Source of the DNA: Timonella corticicola
GTDB taxonomy: Bacteria > Actinomycetota > Actinomycetes > Actinomycetales > Cellulomonadaceae
Assembly (NCBI RefSeq): GCF_042683685.1
Contig: NZ_JBHUOP010000007.1
Span: 45,297-109,296, forward strand
Direction: 5' to 3'
DNA: 64,000 nucleotides
In this document: positions 34,102-43,049 of the stretch, one piece after another
How the letters are laid out: each line of letters opens with the position of its first letter
Numbering within the stretch: the stretch's first letter is position 1
Made by a program: the position numbers and the translations under genes
The notes under the pieces: model-generated
Database searches by the model: none
The model's input: only the letters and a program-made list of their open reading frames with translations
Told to the model about the DNA's origin: nothing

Positions 34102-34639
34102 CTCGTGGAACGAACGCAATGCACATCCATTCGCTGACACTGTTTGAACTCAGGTGTCTGGCCGTAACGCATCTTGAAACTCTGGTTACGGTGGATAACC
34201 GAGCGCATCCGGCAAGCGCGCAGCGGAGACGGCGACCGCTCATCGTTTGGCGTGGTGAATCGTTCATAGGGCAGGCAGGAAGAGTGGGAAAGACGGATCC
34301 ACGGCTACAGATGAGATCCATTATTTGAGATAGAGGTGGCTGGGGTAAAGCACGTAAACGTTGTGAACTTGCGGGAAATCCACTCGCAATTGCCTCAGAG
34401 CCAGGGTTACCAATGGTCACTTATTGGGACAAAATGTTTCGAGCATGTAAATTGGCATGTTACGCACATGTTAAAACCGCAGGAATTCGCAGTTCGTGTT
34501 CAGATACGTGACGTAATGCCGCTAGGACAGCGGGGACGCGAGTTGTAGGCTCGACACGGATTTACAGCAGTAGACGTGCTAGGCAGGCAACGGCCTGCGG
34601 AAGAGAGCACGCACGAGAGACATGAAGGAGACCGCCGCG
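34102..34639 (+). promoter_or_regulatory. Upstream region of gdhA with GlnR-like half sites
   Basis: No gene is credible in these 538 bp. Repeated half sites stand at 34405 (GTTAC) and 34415 (GTCAC), and at 34447 (GTAAA), 34459 (GTTAC) and 34470 (GTTAA), the latter three 12 and 11 bp apart. An inverted repeat GGTTA/TAACC lies near 34185-34201. Spacing resembles GlnR or PhoP direct-repeat boxes; glutamate dehydrogenase would be a logical nitrogen-regulated target. Confidence 0.4.
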
Positions 34640-35977
34640 ATGGAAGGTCAGCTCGCTCCAATCTTTGAACAAGTGTTGCGCCGCAACCCGGGTGAAGCAG
34701 AATTCCACCAGGCGGTGCGCGAGGTCTTCGACTCGCTCGCTCCGGTCCTCGCCAAGAAGCCTGAGTACACCGACGCCGCTGTCCTTGAGCGTATCTGCGA
34801 ACCAGAACGCCAGATCATCTTCCGTGTGCCCTGGGTCGATGACCAGGGACACGTCCAGGTAAACCGTGGTTTCCGCGTTGAGTTCAACTCCGCGCTCGGC
34901 CCATACAAGGGCGGCCTGCGTTTCCACCCATCCGTCTACCTCGGAATCATCAAGTTCCTCGGATTCGAGCAGATCTTCAAGAACTCCCTGACCGGCATGC
35001 CAATCGGTGGCGGTAAGGGTGGCTCCGACTTCGACCCACGCGGCAAGTCAGACGCCGAGGTCATGCGGTTCTGCCAGTCGTTCATGACCGAGCTATACCG
35101 CCACATCGGCGAATACACCGACGTTCCAGCCGGTGACATCGGTGTTGGTGGCCGCGAGATCGGTTACCTGTTCGGCCAGTACAAGCGCATTACCAACCGC
35201 TACGAGTCCGGCGTCCTCACCGGCAAGGGCCTCACCTGGGGCGGCTCGCTCGTGCGCACGGAGGCAACGGGTTACGGGTCGGTGTTCTTCGCCGAGGAGA
35301 TGCTGCGCACCCAGAACGACTCCTTCGACGGCAAGCGCGTGGTGGTCTCCGGTTCCGGAAACGTTGCAATCTATGCGGCGCAGAAGGCCCAGCAGCTCGG
35401 TGCAACCGTTGTGGCTCTGTCCGACTCCTCCGGTTACGTGCTCGACGAAAAGGGCATTGACGTCTCGCTGATCCGCGAGATCAAGGAAGTTGAACGCGGA
35501 CGGGTCTCCGACTACGCCGACCGTCGCGGTGGCGCCAAGTTTTTCGCCAAGGGCAACATCTGGGAGACCCAGGCAGACATCGCACTGCCATGTGCGACCC
35601 AGAACGAGCTCGATCTCGACTCTGCGAAGCTTCTCATCGCAAACGGCGTCAAGGCCGTCGCAGAGGGCGCGAACATGCCAACCACCCCTGACGCCGTCAC
35701 CGCGTTCCAGGACGCCGGAGTGCTCTTCGCGCCGGGTAAGGCAGCAAATGCCGGTGGTGTGGCCACCTCGGCTCTCGAAATGCAGCAGAACGCTTCGCGT
35801 GACTCGTGGACCTTCGACTACACCGAGCAGCGCCTGCAGTCGATCATGAAGAACATCCACAACAACTGCGCCTCGACCGCAGACGAGTACGGCCAGCCAG
35901 GCAACTACGTTGCGGGCGCAAACATCGCCGGATTCATCAAGGTTGCCGACGCCACCCTGGCAATGGGTGTCATCTGA
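34640..35977 (+). CDS. gdhA: NADP-specific glutamate dehydrogenase
   Basis: 445 residues, hexameric class I size. Substrate and catalytic motifs: GPYKGGLRFHPSV near residue 80, PIGGGKGGSDFDPRGKSD with the catalytic Lys/Asp surroundings, DVPAGDIGVGGREIGYLFGQYKR, and the dinucleotide motif VVVSGSGNVAIYAA. Converts 2-oxoglutarate and ammonium to glutamate. AAGGAG stands nine bases before the preferred ATG; an ATG at 34622 is in frame but precedes that site. It links ammonium, for example from nitrate reduction, to amino acids. Confidence 0.95.
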   Translation: MEGQLAPIFEQVLRRNPGEAEFHQAVREVFDSLAPVLAKKPEYTDAAVLERICEPERQIIFRVPWVDDQGHVQVNRGFRVEFNSALGPYKGGLRFHPSVYLGIIKFLGFEQIFKNSLTGMPIGGGKGGSDFDPRGKSDAEVMRFCQSFMTELYRHIGEYTDVPAGDIGVGGREIGYLFGQYKRITNRYESGVLTGKGLTWGGSLVRTEATGYGSVFFAEEMLRTQNDSFDGKRVVVSGSGNVAIYAAQKAQQLGATVVALSDSSGYVLDEKGIDVSLIREIKEVERGRVSDYADRRGGAKFFAKGNIWETQADIALPCATQNELDLDSAKLLIANGVKAVAEGANMPTTPDAVTAFQDAGVLFAPGKAANAGGVATSALEMQQNASRDSWTFDYTEQRLQSIMKNIHNNCASTADEYGQPGNYVAGANIAGFIKVADATLAMGVI

Positions 35978-35996
35978 TCCTTTGAATCCTTCTTCA

Positions 35997-36034
35997 CGCG
36001 CGGACTCGGCTTCCAGGCCGGGTCCGCGCGTTTT
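35997..36034 (+). terminator. gdhA terminator
   Basis: CGCGCGGAC pairs with GTCCGCGCG, with inner pairs CGGC/GCCG, followed by TTTT. Confidence 0.8.
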
Positions 36035-36087
36035 GTCTGTTTACGCGGTGGTTCTTTGACGCAACCTGAACGGCGCACTTTTTGCTG

Positions 36088-36149
36088 CCCACCCAAAAAC
36101 CGACGAAACTGCATGAGAACTTCTGTGGTTCCGTCAGTTTTTGGGTGGG
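36088..36149. repeat. Long intergenic palindrome between gdhA and the RNB gene
   Basis: Arms CCCACCCAAAAAC(c)GACG and CGTC(a)GTTTTTGGGTGGG face each other over a central TGCATGAGAACTTCTGTG-like middle. It stands after the gdhA terminator and 32 bp before the next gene. Same architecture as the other long palindromes but different sequence. Confidence 0.75.
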
Positions 36150-36180
36150 TAACGTGGCGAGAAGGGGGTAGCGTCGAGGT

Positions 36181-37809
36181 ATGCCGCTAAGAGTCATCAC
36201 CGTAGGGCTCCCGCAGCCCACAGTCGCTGAAATCATCCGGGACGCGTTCGAGAGTCTGCGCGGTGAGATGGACATCCCCGCCGCCTTCCCAGCGGAGGTC
36301 GAACGCGAGGCCGAGGGAATCGTCGCCAATCTGGAGGGACGGGACCCAGCACAGGCATTTCCCGACCATGCGACCGACACCCTCGACATCGACTTCATCA
36401 CGATCGACCCGCCAACCTCGATGGACCTCGACCAAGCCGTGCACATCTCCCGCAGCGACGCGGGGTTCGTGGTGCACTATGCGATTGCCGATGTTGCAAC
36501 GTTCGTCCGTTCGGGCGGTGCGATTGATGCCGAAGCCCGTGTCCGTGGTACCACCCTCTATGCGCCTGACGGGCGCACCCCGCTGCATCCACCGATACTG
36601 AGCGAAGGCGCTGCATCACTCCTACCGGACGAGGTGCGACCAGCCGCCGTATGGCGGATAGAACTCTCTGCGGACGGCAGGATAGCGGACATCGGGGTGC
36701 GCCGCGGACTCGTGCGCTCGCGTGCTCGGTTCAGCTATGAGCGGGCGCAGCAGATTCTCGACGAGTTGGATGCGCTGAGGCAGGACAGCACGGCGGTGGC
36801 GAATGGTTCCGATGCACTGGCAAACGTGATGGAGACAGAACGGGTGGGAGTCCCAACCATTCGACTGCTTGGAGTGGTGGGGCCGCTGCGTCTTGCGGTC
36901 GAACGTGCCCGCGGCGGAGTTTCCCTGAACGTACCCGAGCAGGTCGTGCGCATGACCGAGGATGACACCTTCGAACTTGAGTTCCGGACCGTGTTGCCGG
37001 TTGAGGACTACAATGCGCAAATCTCGCTACTCGCCGGCATCAGCGCTGCGCAACTCATGTTGCGCGGTGGAGTCGGCGTGTTGCGCACTCTTCCAACCGC
37101 AGATCCCCGGGACCTGACCAGATTGCACCGTACCGCTCAAGCGCTTGGCCTGGACTGGCCTCGTGACCTGACCTACGGTGATTTTCTGGCCACCCTCGAC
37201 TCCTCGAATCCACGACACGCGGCGTTTGAGCATGAGGCGACCACACTGTTCCGAGGCGCAAACTACCTTTCCTTCTCAGCCGACCCGCGCCAACCACAGC
37301 CCACCAACCAGCAGGGAGAGCCGCTGCTCGGCGATGTTGAGGTAGCACGCTCTGAGGTTGGAGAGCACAACGCCATCGGAGCGCACTACGCACACGTGAC
37401 TGCGCCTCTGAGACGACTTGGAGATCGGTTCACGACGGAGATCTGCCTTGCTGTTGCCGGACAGTACCCTGTACCGCAGTGGGTTCTTGAGGCTTTGCCC
37501 TATCTGCCGGAATGGCTCAACGCCGCGAACCGTCGAGCTGGATCGTACTCCCGTGAGACCACCGGAATCGTTGAGGCCGCCCTCTTGGCGGAGCACATCG
37601 GCGCCCAGTTCACAGGGGTCGTTGTCGAGGCCGACGACAAGAACGGGCACCGTGGCGAGATAATGATCCCCGATCCCGCCGTGCATGCGCGGGTCACTGC
37701 CGATGAGCCGCTGCCGCTCGGTGAGGAGATAACAGTCACCCTGACCGATGCGGACGTGCCGCGGCGCAAGATCGCGTTTCGTTACGATGACGTAGGCAGT
37801 GCAGGATAA
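36181..37809 (+). CDS. RNB-domain ribonuclease (RNase II/R family)
   Basis: 542 residues, mostly a single RNB exonuclease domain. The metal-binding segment near residue 80 reads TIDPPTSMDLDQAVHI: Asp equivalents 201, 207 and 209 of E. coli RNase II are there, while the fourth (Asp210) is Gln, a change I believe common in actinobacterial members. The C-terminal part has the HYAHVTAPLRRLGDR motif of the family. Full cold-shock and S1 RNA-binding domains seem absent, so substrate handling differs from RNase R. Expected to degrade RNA 3' to 5' in the cytoplasm. Confidence 0.88.
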   Translation: MPLRVITVGLPQPTVAEIIRDAFESLRGEMDIPAAFPAEVEREAEGIVANLEGRDPAQAFPDHATDTLDIDFITIDPPTSMDLDQAVHISRSDAGFVVHYAIADVATFVRSGGAIDAEARVRGTTLYAPDGRTPLHPPILSEGAASLLPDEVRPAAVWRIELSADGRIADIGVRRGLVRSRARFSYERAQQILDELDALRQDSTAVANGSDALANVMETERVGVPTIRLLGVVGPLRLAVERARGGVSLNVPEQVVRMTEDDTFELEFRTVLPVEDYNAQISLLAGISAAQLMLRGGVGVLRTLPTADPRDLTRLHRTAQALGLDWPRDLTYGDFLATLDSSNPRHAAFEHEATTLFRGANYLSFSADPRQPQPTNQQGEPLLGDVEVARSEVGEHNAIGAHYAHVTAPLRRLGDRFTTEICLAVAGQYPVPQWVLEALPYLPEWLNAANRRAGSYSRETTGIVEAALLAEHIGAQFTGVVVEADDKNGHRGEIMIPDPAVHARVTADEPLPLGEEITVTLTDADVPRRKIAFRYDDVGSAG

Positions 37810-37825
37810 TTCTTTTCCTGCCGCT

Positions 37826-37885
37826 ATGGTGATTTTCCGGTGAGAATGCGATTTTTCATGGTGGGTGATTCCGGAAAACCACCAT
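37826..37885. repeat. Long palindrome, group 2 copy 1
   Basis: Arms ATGGTGATTTTCCGG and CCGGAAAACCACCAT enclose a middle with its own partial symmetry (CACCCACCAT). About 46 bp of the complementary strand recurs at 63868-63913 with six mismatches, identifying a dispersed element. Confidence 0.8.
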
Positions 37886-37929
37886 GTCGCCGTATACGAG
37901 GCGACCACGACCATACACAAAGGATAAAG

Positions 37930-38301
37930 ATGCCACCGCGCAGAAGAACAGACCCGGCAATTGGTCGCGCTGCCATCTCCGCCTGGAAACGGGGAGAGGT
38001 CGACCGGAGACAGATGCTCGCCGCCGTACGCTTCACGCTCGAAGAACTCGCGGAGGTCACCCCAGGTCATGCGGTTGAGGTGCGAGTACCACCTGCAGGA
38101 GCGGTGCAGTGCGTTGAGGGTCCACAACATACCCGTGGCACCCCACCCAATGTCGTGGAAACCGACATGGACACGTGGCTGGAACTCGCAACAGGAATAC
38201 TGAGTTGGGAGGACGGCGTGGCGTCGGGCAAGGTCAGCGCGTCAGGCGAACGCGCACACCTGGCACAATGGCTTCCGCTTCAGGCGACCCGGCACGGTTG
38301 A
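37930..38301 (+). CDS. Sterol-carrier-like SCP_3 domain protein
   Basis: 123 residues matching the bacterial SCP orthologue type: RTDPAIGRAAISAWKRGE, RFTLEELAEVTPGHAVEVRV, PAGAVQCVEGPQHTRGTPPN, then TDMDTWLELATG and GKVSASGERAHLAQWLPL. Probably binds a lipid or similar hydrophobic ligand in the cytoplasm; no enzymatic motif. AAAGGATAAAG precedes the ATG. A longer in-frame start at 37840 would include part of the palindrome and is rejected. In many actinobacteria this gene lies near purF, as it does here within 5 kb. Confidence 0.85.
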   Translation: MPPRRRTDPAIGRAAISAWKRGEVDRRQMLAAVRFTLEELAEVTPGHAVEVRVPPAGAVQCVEGPQHTRGTPPNVVETDMDTWLELATGILSWEDGVASGKVSASGERAHLAQWLPLQATRHG

Positions 38302-38340
38302 CCGGTTCTCTGGCTCCATGCTCTGACTGACACCTGTTAG

Positions 38341-38420
38341 TGACGAACTTACCTCCGTTACGCTCCGGCAGGGACGTGCTCCGCGAAACCCCCCACACTC
38401 CGCTGCACTACTTTGTCCGG
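38341..38420. repeat. Dispersed intergenic repeat, group 3 copy 2
   Basis: Shares ACGAACTTAC, CTCCGCGAAACCCC-like and CGCTGC..TTTGTCCG segments with 7049-7134 in the same order and spacing. Lies between convergent genes. Confidence 0.65.
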
Positions 38421-38438
38421 AACAAGCGGGTATACATG

Positions 38439-38476
38439 AAAAATCCCCTTGGACACCCACCGGCGCCCAAGGGGAT
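38439..38476 (-). terminator. Terminator of the sulfate transport operon
   Basis: On the minus strand ATCCCCTTGG pairs with CCAAGGGGAT around 14 nt, followed by a T run (AAAAA on the plus strand at 38439-38443), just beyond the cysA stop. Confidence 0.8.
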
Positions 38477-38493
38477 ATCTCTTGTATTGCGGA

Positions 38494-39516
38494 TCAAATC
38501 GCGTAGTTCGCGAACGGCGTCGCAACCGCATCAATCGGTGCGGTGCTTGAGATCGATGCCGCGCCCGGAGCCTTACGGAGCCAGACCTGTGAACCGGAAT
38601 CCAATTTCAAAGTGCTGGCCTCGGCGCGAGACACCATGAACTGCACCTGACCGGTGAATTCTGGCGTCTGCACCAGGACATCCGTACGGACCTCGAATCC
38701 AATCCTGACGGTGCGGGTCACAACACCCGGAAGGAAACCAGCTTCGCCGCTGTCCGAGGAGATCACCTGAATGTCGTGTGGACGCACGAGTTGGTTGACT
38801 AGCCGAGTGACAGGGCCAAGGAAACCCATGACGAACTCGTTTGCTGGCTCATCGTAGAGGGAATCGGGCGAACCGATCTGTTCCACGCGACCCTCGTTGA
38901 TCACCACGATCTCATCGGCCACCTCGAGAGCTTCCTCTTGATCGTGCGTCACAAACACCGTGGTCACAGGAATCTCATCGTGTAGTCGGCGCAGCCAGTC
39001 ACGCAGTTCCTTGCGAACCTTGGCGTCCAGCGCACCGAACGGCTCATCGAGCAGGAGCACGGAAGGCTGAACCGCAAGAGCGCGAGCCAGAGCCATCCGC
39101 TGACGTTGACCACCCGACAACTGCGACGGCAACCGGTGCGCGAACTGTTGGAGGTGCACCAGACTCAGCAACTCGTCGACAGTCCTCTTCACCTCGGCCT
39201 TGGGCGTCTTGCGGATCTCCAGGCCGAAGGCGACATTGCGCTCCACCGTCATGTGCTTGAACGCGGCATAGTGCTGGAACACGAATCCGACATTGCGCTT
39301 GCGCGCGGGAATGTCAGTCGAATCGACGCCTGCGATCTCGATGGAACCGGAGTCCAACTGCTCAAGGCCCGCGATAATACGCAGCAGCGTCGACTTACCG
39401 CCACCGGATGGCCCGAGCAAGGCCGTGAGCTGGCCGGTTGGAATGGAGACAGAAACGTCGTCGAGTGCGACAAAGTCACCGAAACGCTTGGATACATTGC
39501 GAACATTGATGCTCAT
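38494..39516 (-). CDS. cysA: Sulfate/thiosulfate ABC transporter ATP-binding protein CysA
   Basis: 340 residues. Walker A GPSGGGKSTLLRI near residue 35, signature LSGGQRQRMALARALA, Walker B SVLLLDEPFGALD, switch His in FVTHDQEEALEVAD, and a C-terminal TOBE-like regulatory domain from about residue 235 (GPVTRLVNQLVRPHDIQV, typical for CysA). Drives sulfate import through CysT/CysW. Start overlaps the cysW stop by four bases. Confidence 0.92.
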   Translation of the reverse strand: MSINVRNVSKRFGDFVALDDVSVSIPTGQLTALLGPSGGGKSTLLRIIAGLEQLDSGSIEIAGVDSTDIPARKRNVGFVFQHYAAFKHMTVERNVAFGLEIRKTPKAEVKRTVDELLSLVHLQQFAHRLPSQLSGGQRQRMALARALAVQPSVLLLDEPFGALDAKVRKELRDWLRRLHDEIPVTTVFVTHDQEEALEVADEIVVINEGRVEQIGSPDSLYDEPANEFVMGFLGPVTRLVNQLVRPHDIQVISSDSGEAGFLPGVVTRTVRIGFEVRTDVLVQTPEFTGQVQFMVSRAEASTLKLDSGSQVWLRKAPGAASISSTAPIDAVATPFANYAI

Positions 39517-40340
39517 GGGGTGCCCTTCTTGTGCTCCGTGGCGTGGTCCTTACGCAGGAACGTCACCACCACGATGCAGGAGACTGCGACGGCCGCCAGC
39601 AAGAATGCCGTTGCGTAAGCCGTGGACGTTTCAAAATCTTGATACCGCTCTTCAACGAGCAGGGTTGCGGTCTGGGTCTTGCCAGCAAAGTTTCCGGACA
39701 CCACCTTGACCGCGCCAAACTCACCCATCGCACGAGCGAAGGTGAGGACTACGCCATACACGAGCGCCCATTTGATGGCGGGCAGAGTGATGCGAAAGAA
39801 AGTTTGGATAGGGGTCGCACCGAGGCTCGACGCAGCCTGTTCCTCCTCAATTCCACGCTCTTGCAGAACCGGAACGAGTTCGCGGATCACAAGCGGCAGG
39901 GAGATAAAGGAGGTCGCCATGACGATTGCCGGGGTTGAGAAGATGATCGACACTCCGTGCGAGGTCAGCCACTCGCCAAACCAGCCACCGCGAGACCCAT
40001 ACACGAGGATGAGCGCCAGGCCCACAACGATCGGGGACACCGAAAGCGGTAGATCAATGAGTGCGGAGAGAGCGCGTTTGCCTGGGAACTCGTAGCGGGC
40101 CAGGAGAATCGAGACCGCGAGACCGAACACGGTGTTGATGAGCACGGCTTGGACAGCAACCGCTAGGGTCAACTGGAGCGAGAACACGACGAAACTGTCC
40201 GAGAGCGCATGCTGTAGCGCAGTGAATCCGTCCGCGAAGGTGTGCTTCACAATGAGCGAGACTGGCCAGCCAACCAAGAAGAACAGGTAGGCGATGACGA
40301 AGACCCGGAGTAGATACTTGGTGGGTTTGTGCTCAACCAC
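39513..40340 (-). CDS. cysW: Sulfate ABC transporter permease CysW
   Basis: About 275 residues with six helices and the permease loop EEQAASSLGATPIQTFFRITLPAIKWALVYG-type motif near residue 190 (read as EEEQAASSLGATP then TLPAIKW). The preferred GTG has AAGGG upstream and overlaps the cysT stop by eight bases; an ATG at 40367 is the alternative. LTFARAMGEFGAVKVVSGN is characteristic of CysW. Partner of CysT. Confidence 0.9.
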   Translation of the reverse strand: MVEHKPTKYLLRVFVIAYLFFLVGWPVSLIVKHTFADGFTALQHALSDSFVVFSLQLTLAVAVQAVLINTVFGLAVSILLARYEFPGKRALSALIDLPLSVSPIVVGLALILVYGSRGGWFGEWLTSHGVSIIFSTPAIVMATSFISLPLVIRELVPVLQERGIEEEQAASSLGATPIQTFFRITLPAIKWALVYGVVLTFARAMGEFGAVKVVSGNFAGKTQTATLLVEERYQDFETSTAYATAFLLAAVAVSCIVVVTFLRKDHATEHKKGTP

Positions 40341-41289
40341 GGCGGGCCACCCTTCGTTGCAGAACATCGAGAAGCACGATCACCAGGAGCGAGGTCACGA
40401 GCAGAATAGCCGCCACGGCTGCCGCTGAGGCGTTGTCGCCGTTCTCGATGTAGGACAGGATGCGGACGGACCCGACCTCTGTGCGCATCGGCAGATTTCC
40501 CGAGAGGATCACGAGAGCGCCGTATTCGCTCATACCCCGTGCGAACGAGAGCGCAGCACCTGCGGTGATCGCGGGCAGGAGCGCTGGTAACACAATCTTT
40601 CGCAGTGTTGTGAACCGGGAGGCACCGAGCGAGGCGGCGGCCTCCTCGACGTCCCGATCCAACTCCGCCAGAACCGGCTGAACAGTTCGAACCACGAACG
40701 GCAGCGTGACAAACAGAAACGCAAGGAACACTGCGGCCTGGGTGTTTGCAACGTTGATCCCGATGGGGCTGTTGATGCCATACAGCGAGAACAGCACGAG
40801 GCCCGCCACGATGGTGGGCAGCGCAAACGGGATGTCAATCACGATTTCAAGAAGTCGCTTGCCCCAAAAGCGATCGCGGACGAGCACCCAGGCGATTGCG
40901 GTGCCAGCCACAACATTGACGACCGTTACGAGGAGCGCAGTACCCACCGTGAGCGTCAGCGCCGCGGCGGTCTGCCGATTGGTGATCGCGTTGAAGAAGG
41001 CCGTCCACCCGTTGCCTGTGGTCTCCACGAGAATGGCGATGAGGGGGATAAGCACGAGGAACGAGAACCAGATCATTGCGATGCCGAGTGTGATCGCAGC
41101 AGGACGGGTCAAAGGCTGGGTTCCAGACGCAGATGTCGAGGACACCGCAGTCGAGAAGAACTTGCGTTTGCGAGGGCCACGCGGGTTACGCGCCTTCGGC
41201 GCTGCAGGGGCATCCTGCAGCGCCGAAGTGGTGCCCGTTTGGTCCGCCGTGGACTCCGAGGAGCCCGGACCGTGAGCGAGGGTTGTCAT
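40333..41289 (-). CDS. cysT: Sulfate ABC transporter permease CysT
   Basis: 318 residues. A 55-residue Ser/Ala/Pro-rich cytoplasmic extension precedes six membrane helices; the loop EEAAASLGASRFTTLRKIVL and the segment ALSFARGMSEYGALVILSGN identify CysT/CysU. Start overlaps the binding-protein stop by four bases (ATGA), so translation is coupled. Moves sulfate or thiosulfate inward together with CysW and CysA. Confidence 0.92.
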   Translation of the reverse strand: MTTLAHGPGSSESTADQTGTTSALQDAPAAPKARNPRGPRKRKFFSTAVSSTSASGTQPLTRPAAITLGIAMIWFSFLVLIPLIAILVETTGNGWTAFFNAITNRQTAAALTLTVGTALLVTVVNVVAGTAIAWVLVRDRFWGKRLLEIVIDIPFALPTIVAGLVLFSLYGINSPIGINVANTQAAVFLAFLFVTLPFVVRTVQPVLAELDRDVEEAAASLGASRFTTLRKIVLPALLPAITAGAALSFARGMSEYGALVILSGNLPMRTEVGSVRILSYIENGDNASAAAVAAILLVTSLLVIVLLDVLQRRVARRG

Positions 41290-42320
41290 TGCTTCCCAAT
41301 CTCGGTTTGGATCTGGGTCACGAGACCATCATCGCCAAAGAACTTCTTGTTCACGGCATCCCAACCACCGAAGGTCTCATCGATGGTTTGCAGCACTCGC
41401 GGTGTGGGGAACGGGTTGGCCGGGTCGTTTGCACCTTCAACGTTGTCCACCGTGATCGACGGATCGATCGGGCGGAACCCCTTGGAGGCAAAGATCTGCT
41501 GTCCATCTGGGCTGAACAGGAAGTCAAGGTAAGCCTTCGCCTCCGGCTTGGCATCCACGGTGACTGCTGCTGGGTTCTCGATCAGCAGGGTGACCTCGGG
41601 GACGATGTAGTCGAAGTCCTCACCGTTCTGGCGGGCCAGGATGGCTTCGTTCTCGTATGAGATAAGGACGTCACCGGTTCCCGAGGTGAACGCGGTGGTT
41701 GCGTCGCGGCCTGAACCGGGAAGCGCCGCGATGTTGGTGAAGAAAACTCGGAGGTATTCCTCGCCTGCGGCTTCATCCCCACCGGCAGCCAGGACGGAGC
41801 CATAGGCACCGAGGATGTTCCATCGTGCGCTTCCCGAGGAGCCTGGGTTTGGGGTGACGATTTGAATGTCGTCGCGGACGAGGTCTTCCCAACCGGTGAC
41901 GTTCTTGGGATTTCCCTTGCGGACCACGAGAACGGCGACCGAGTCCGATACGATTCCGGCGTGCTCGCCGGAGTTCCAGTCCTCGGCGACGAGGCCCTCA
42001 TCCACGAGCCGCGTGACATCGCCTTCCAGTGAGAAGTGCACGAGGTCCGCGCCCAGTCCATTGGCCACCGCTCGGCTCTGATCGCCGGAGGCGCCGTACG
42101 AACTGCTCCAGGTGGTTCCGGAGCCTGCGTCGGTCTGCGCGAAGGCCCGCTGCGCCTCATCGTGGGCACCCTTGGGAACCGCGAAACCGACGAGCGATAG
42201 TTCCGTGGCCGACTCGCTGGTGGCTGTCGTGCCACCTCCTCCCACAGCGTTTGGTGCACAAGCGGAGATCACCACTGCGGTGAGCGCCGCCAAGGTGATC
42301 GAGAGCTTGTACTTACGCAT
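41286..42320 (-). CDS. cysP: Sulfate-binding lipoprotein (CysP/Sbp)
   Basis: 344 residues. Signal ends in lipobox ISAC at about residue 20, so it is membrane-anchored outside. Family motifs: SYGASGDQSRAVANGLGADLVHFS, VVRKGNPKNVTGWEDL, and PGSSGSARWNILGAYGS. Binds sulfate or thiosulfate. First gene of a cysP-T-W-A operon; divergent from a small membrane-protein gene, with a 12-bp perfect palindrome in between. Confidence 0.92.
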   Translation of the reverse strand: MRKYKLSITLAALTAVVISACAPNAVGGGGTTATSESATELSLVGFAVPKGAHDEAQRAFAQTDAGSGTTWSSSYGASGDQSRAVANGLGADLVHFSLEGDVTRLVDEGLVAEDWNSGEHAGIVSDSVAVLVVRKGNPKNVTGWEDLVRDDIQIVTPNPGSSGSARWNILGAYGSVLAAGGDEAAGEEYLRVFFTNIAALPGSGRDATTAFTSGTGDVLISYENEAILARQNGEDFDYIVPEVTLLIENPAAVTVDAKPEAKAYLDFLFSPDGQQIFASKGFRPIDPSITVDNVEGANDPANPFPTPRVLQTIDETFGGWDAVNKKFFGDDGLVTQIQTEIGKQ

Positions 42321-42432
42321 GGGTGTTCCTGTTCTGTATGGGCGAGTCCGCCACGGATAACGTCTGGCAAGCGTATGGCGTGTCTGGTTCTAGAAGAAGG
42401 GTCACATTGTTATGCGAGACAAGGTAAACCCC

Positions 42433-42444
42433 ACTGTTAACAGT
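42433..42444. promoter_or_regulatory. Palindrome between cysP and the divergent gene
   Basis: ACTGTTAACAGT is a perfect 12-bp palindrome, 113 bp upstream of cysP and 21 bp upstream of the gene at 42465. Candidate operator for either direction. Confidence 0.45.
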
Positions 42445-42464
42445 CCTGCTGTGGGTAGACTGAA

Positions 42465-42857
42465 ATGGTGAGCAATGAACCCGCACAGCCCGTAGAAGAA
42501 CCCACCCAAGAGCCACTTGAGGAGGCCGTGGCCGAGCCCGGTTTCCGGGTGCGTGACGCGAGTGAATTGACTCCGGAGCAATTGGCGGACATTGAGGCTC
42601 ACGCAATCCCGGCGGTTAAGCGACGTGCTCCAAAACTGAGTGCGTTCTTCTTTGTCGGTGCCGTGGTCGGCATTGTCGTGGGATTGATCCTTGGGTTGAA
42701 CACATCCGCGCCTGGTGTCATCAACCGGGGTGTCTATCTGACCGTGTGTGTGGCGTTCACCACCTTGATCACGTCACTGATCGCCGGATTCATCGCGATC
42801 CAACTCGACAACCGGAGCATCCGCCAAGCAGAGGCTCGCAAAAAGGCAATCGGTTAA
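42465..42857 (+). CDS. Small membrane protein upstream of purF
   Basis: 130 residues. The first 55 are acidic and Pro/Glu-rich (EEPTQEPLEEAVAEPG), followed by two membrane helices (SAFFFVGAVVGIVVGLILGL and VYLTVCVAFTTLITSLIAGF) and a short basic tail. No family recognised with confidence; two-helix proteins of this type commonly precede purF in actinobacteria. A GTG one codon later is an equal start. Topology predicts both termini on the same side. Confidence 0.75.
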   Translation: MVSNEPAQPVEEPTQEPLEEAVAEPGFRVRDASELTPEQLADIEAHAIPAVKRRAPKLSAFFFVGAVVGIVVGLILGLNTSAPGVINRGVYLTVCVAFTTLITSLIAGFIAIQLDNRSIRQAEARKKAIG

Positions 42858-43049
42858 CGGCGCTTTCCACGCGCCCTTCGACGGCTTTTGATTGGCGACG
42901 ATCAGTCGGGTTGGGCGCACTGCCCTGGGTCTCAGCGGAGATGGCCGGGGCCGTTTGTGCGTCCGTCGAAGGGCTTGGAGCGGGCGGACGGGAGTCCGGT
43001 GAGTGAGGCTGGCTGTTTTCAGAACTTAAACCTATGGAACAATGAAGCA

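Noticed and set aside
34019..34420. 133-residue minus-strand frame upstream of the sulfonate-type operon
   Set aside because: No family features; overlaps the better-supported cysteine-rich leader in another frame and the promoter inverted repeat.
42313..42464. Possible cysteine leader peptide upstream of cysP
   Set aside because: The frame leading into cysP has a single Cys and no terminator follows, unlike the ssu-type leader.
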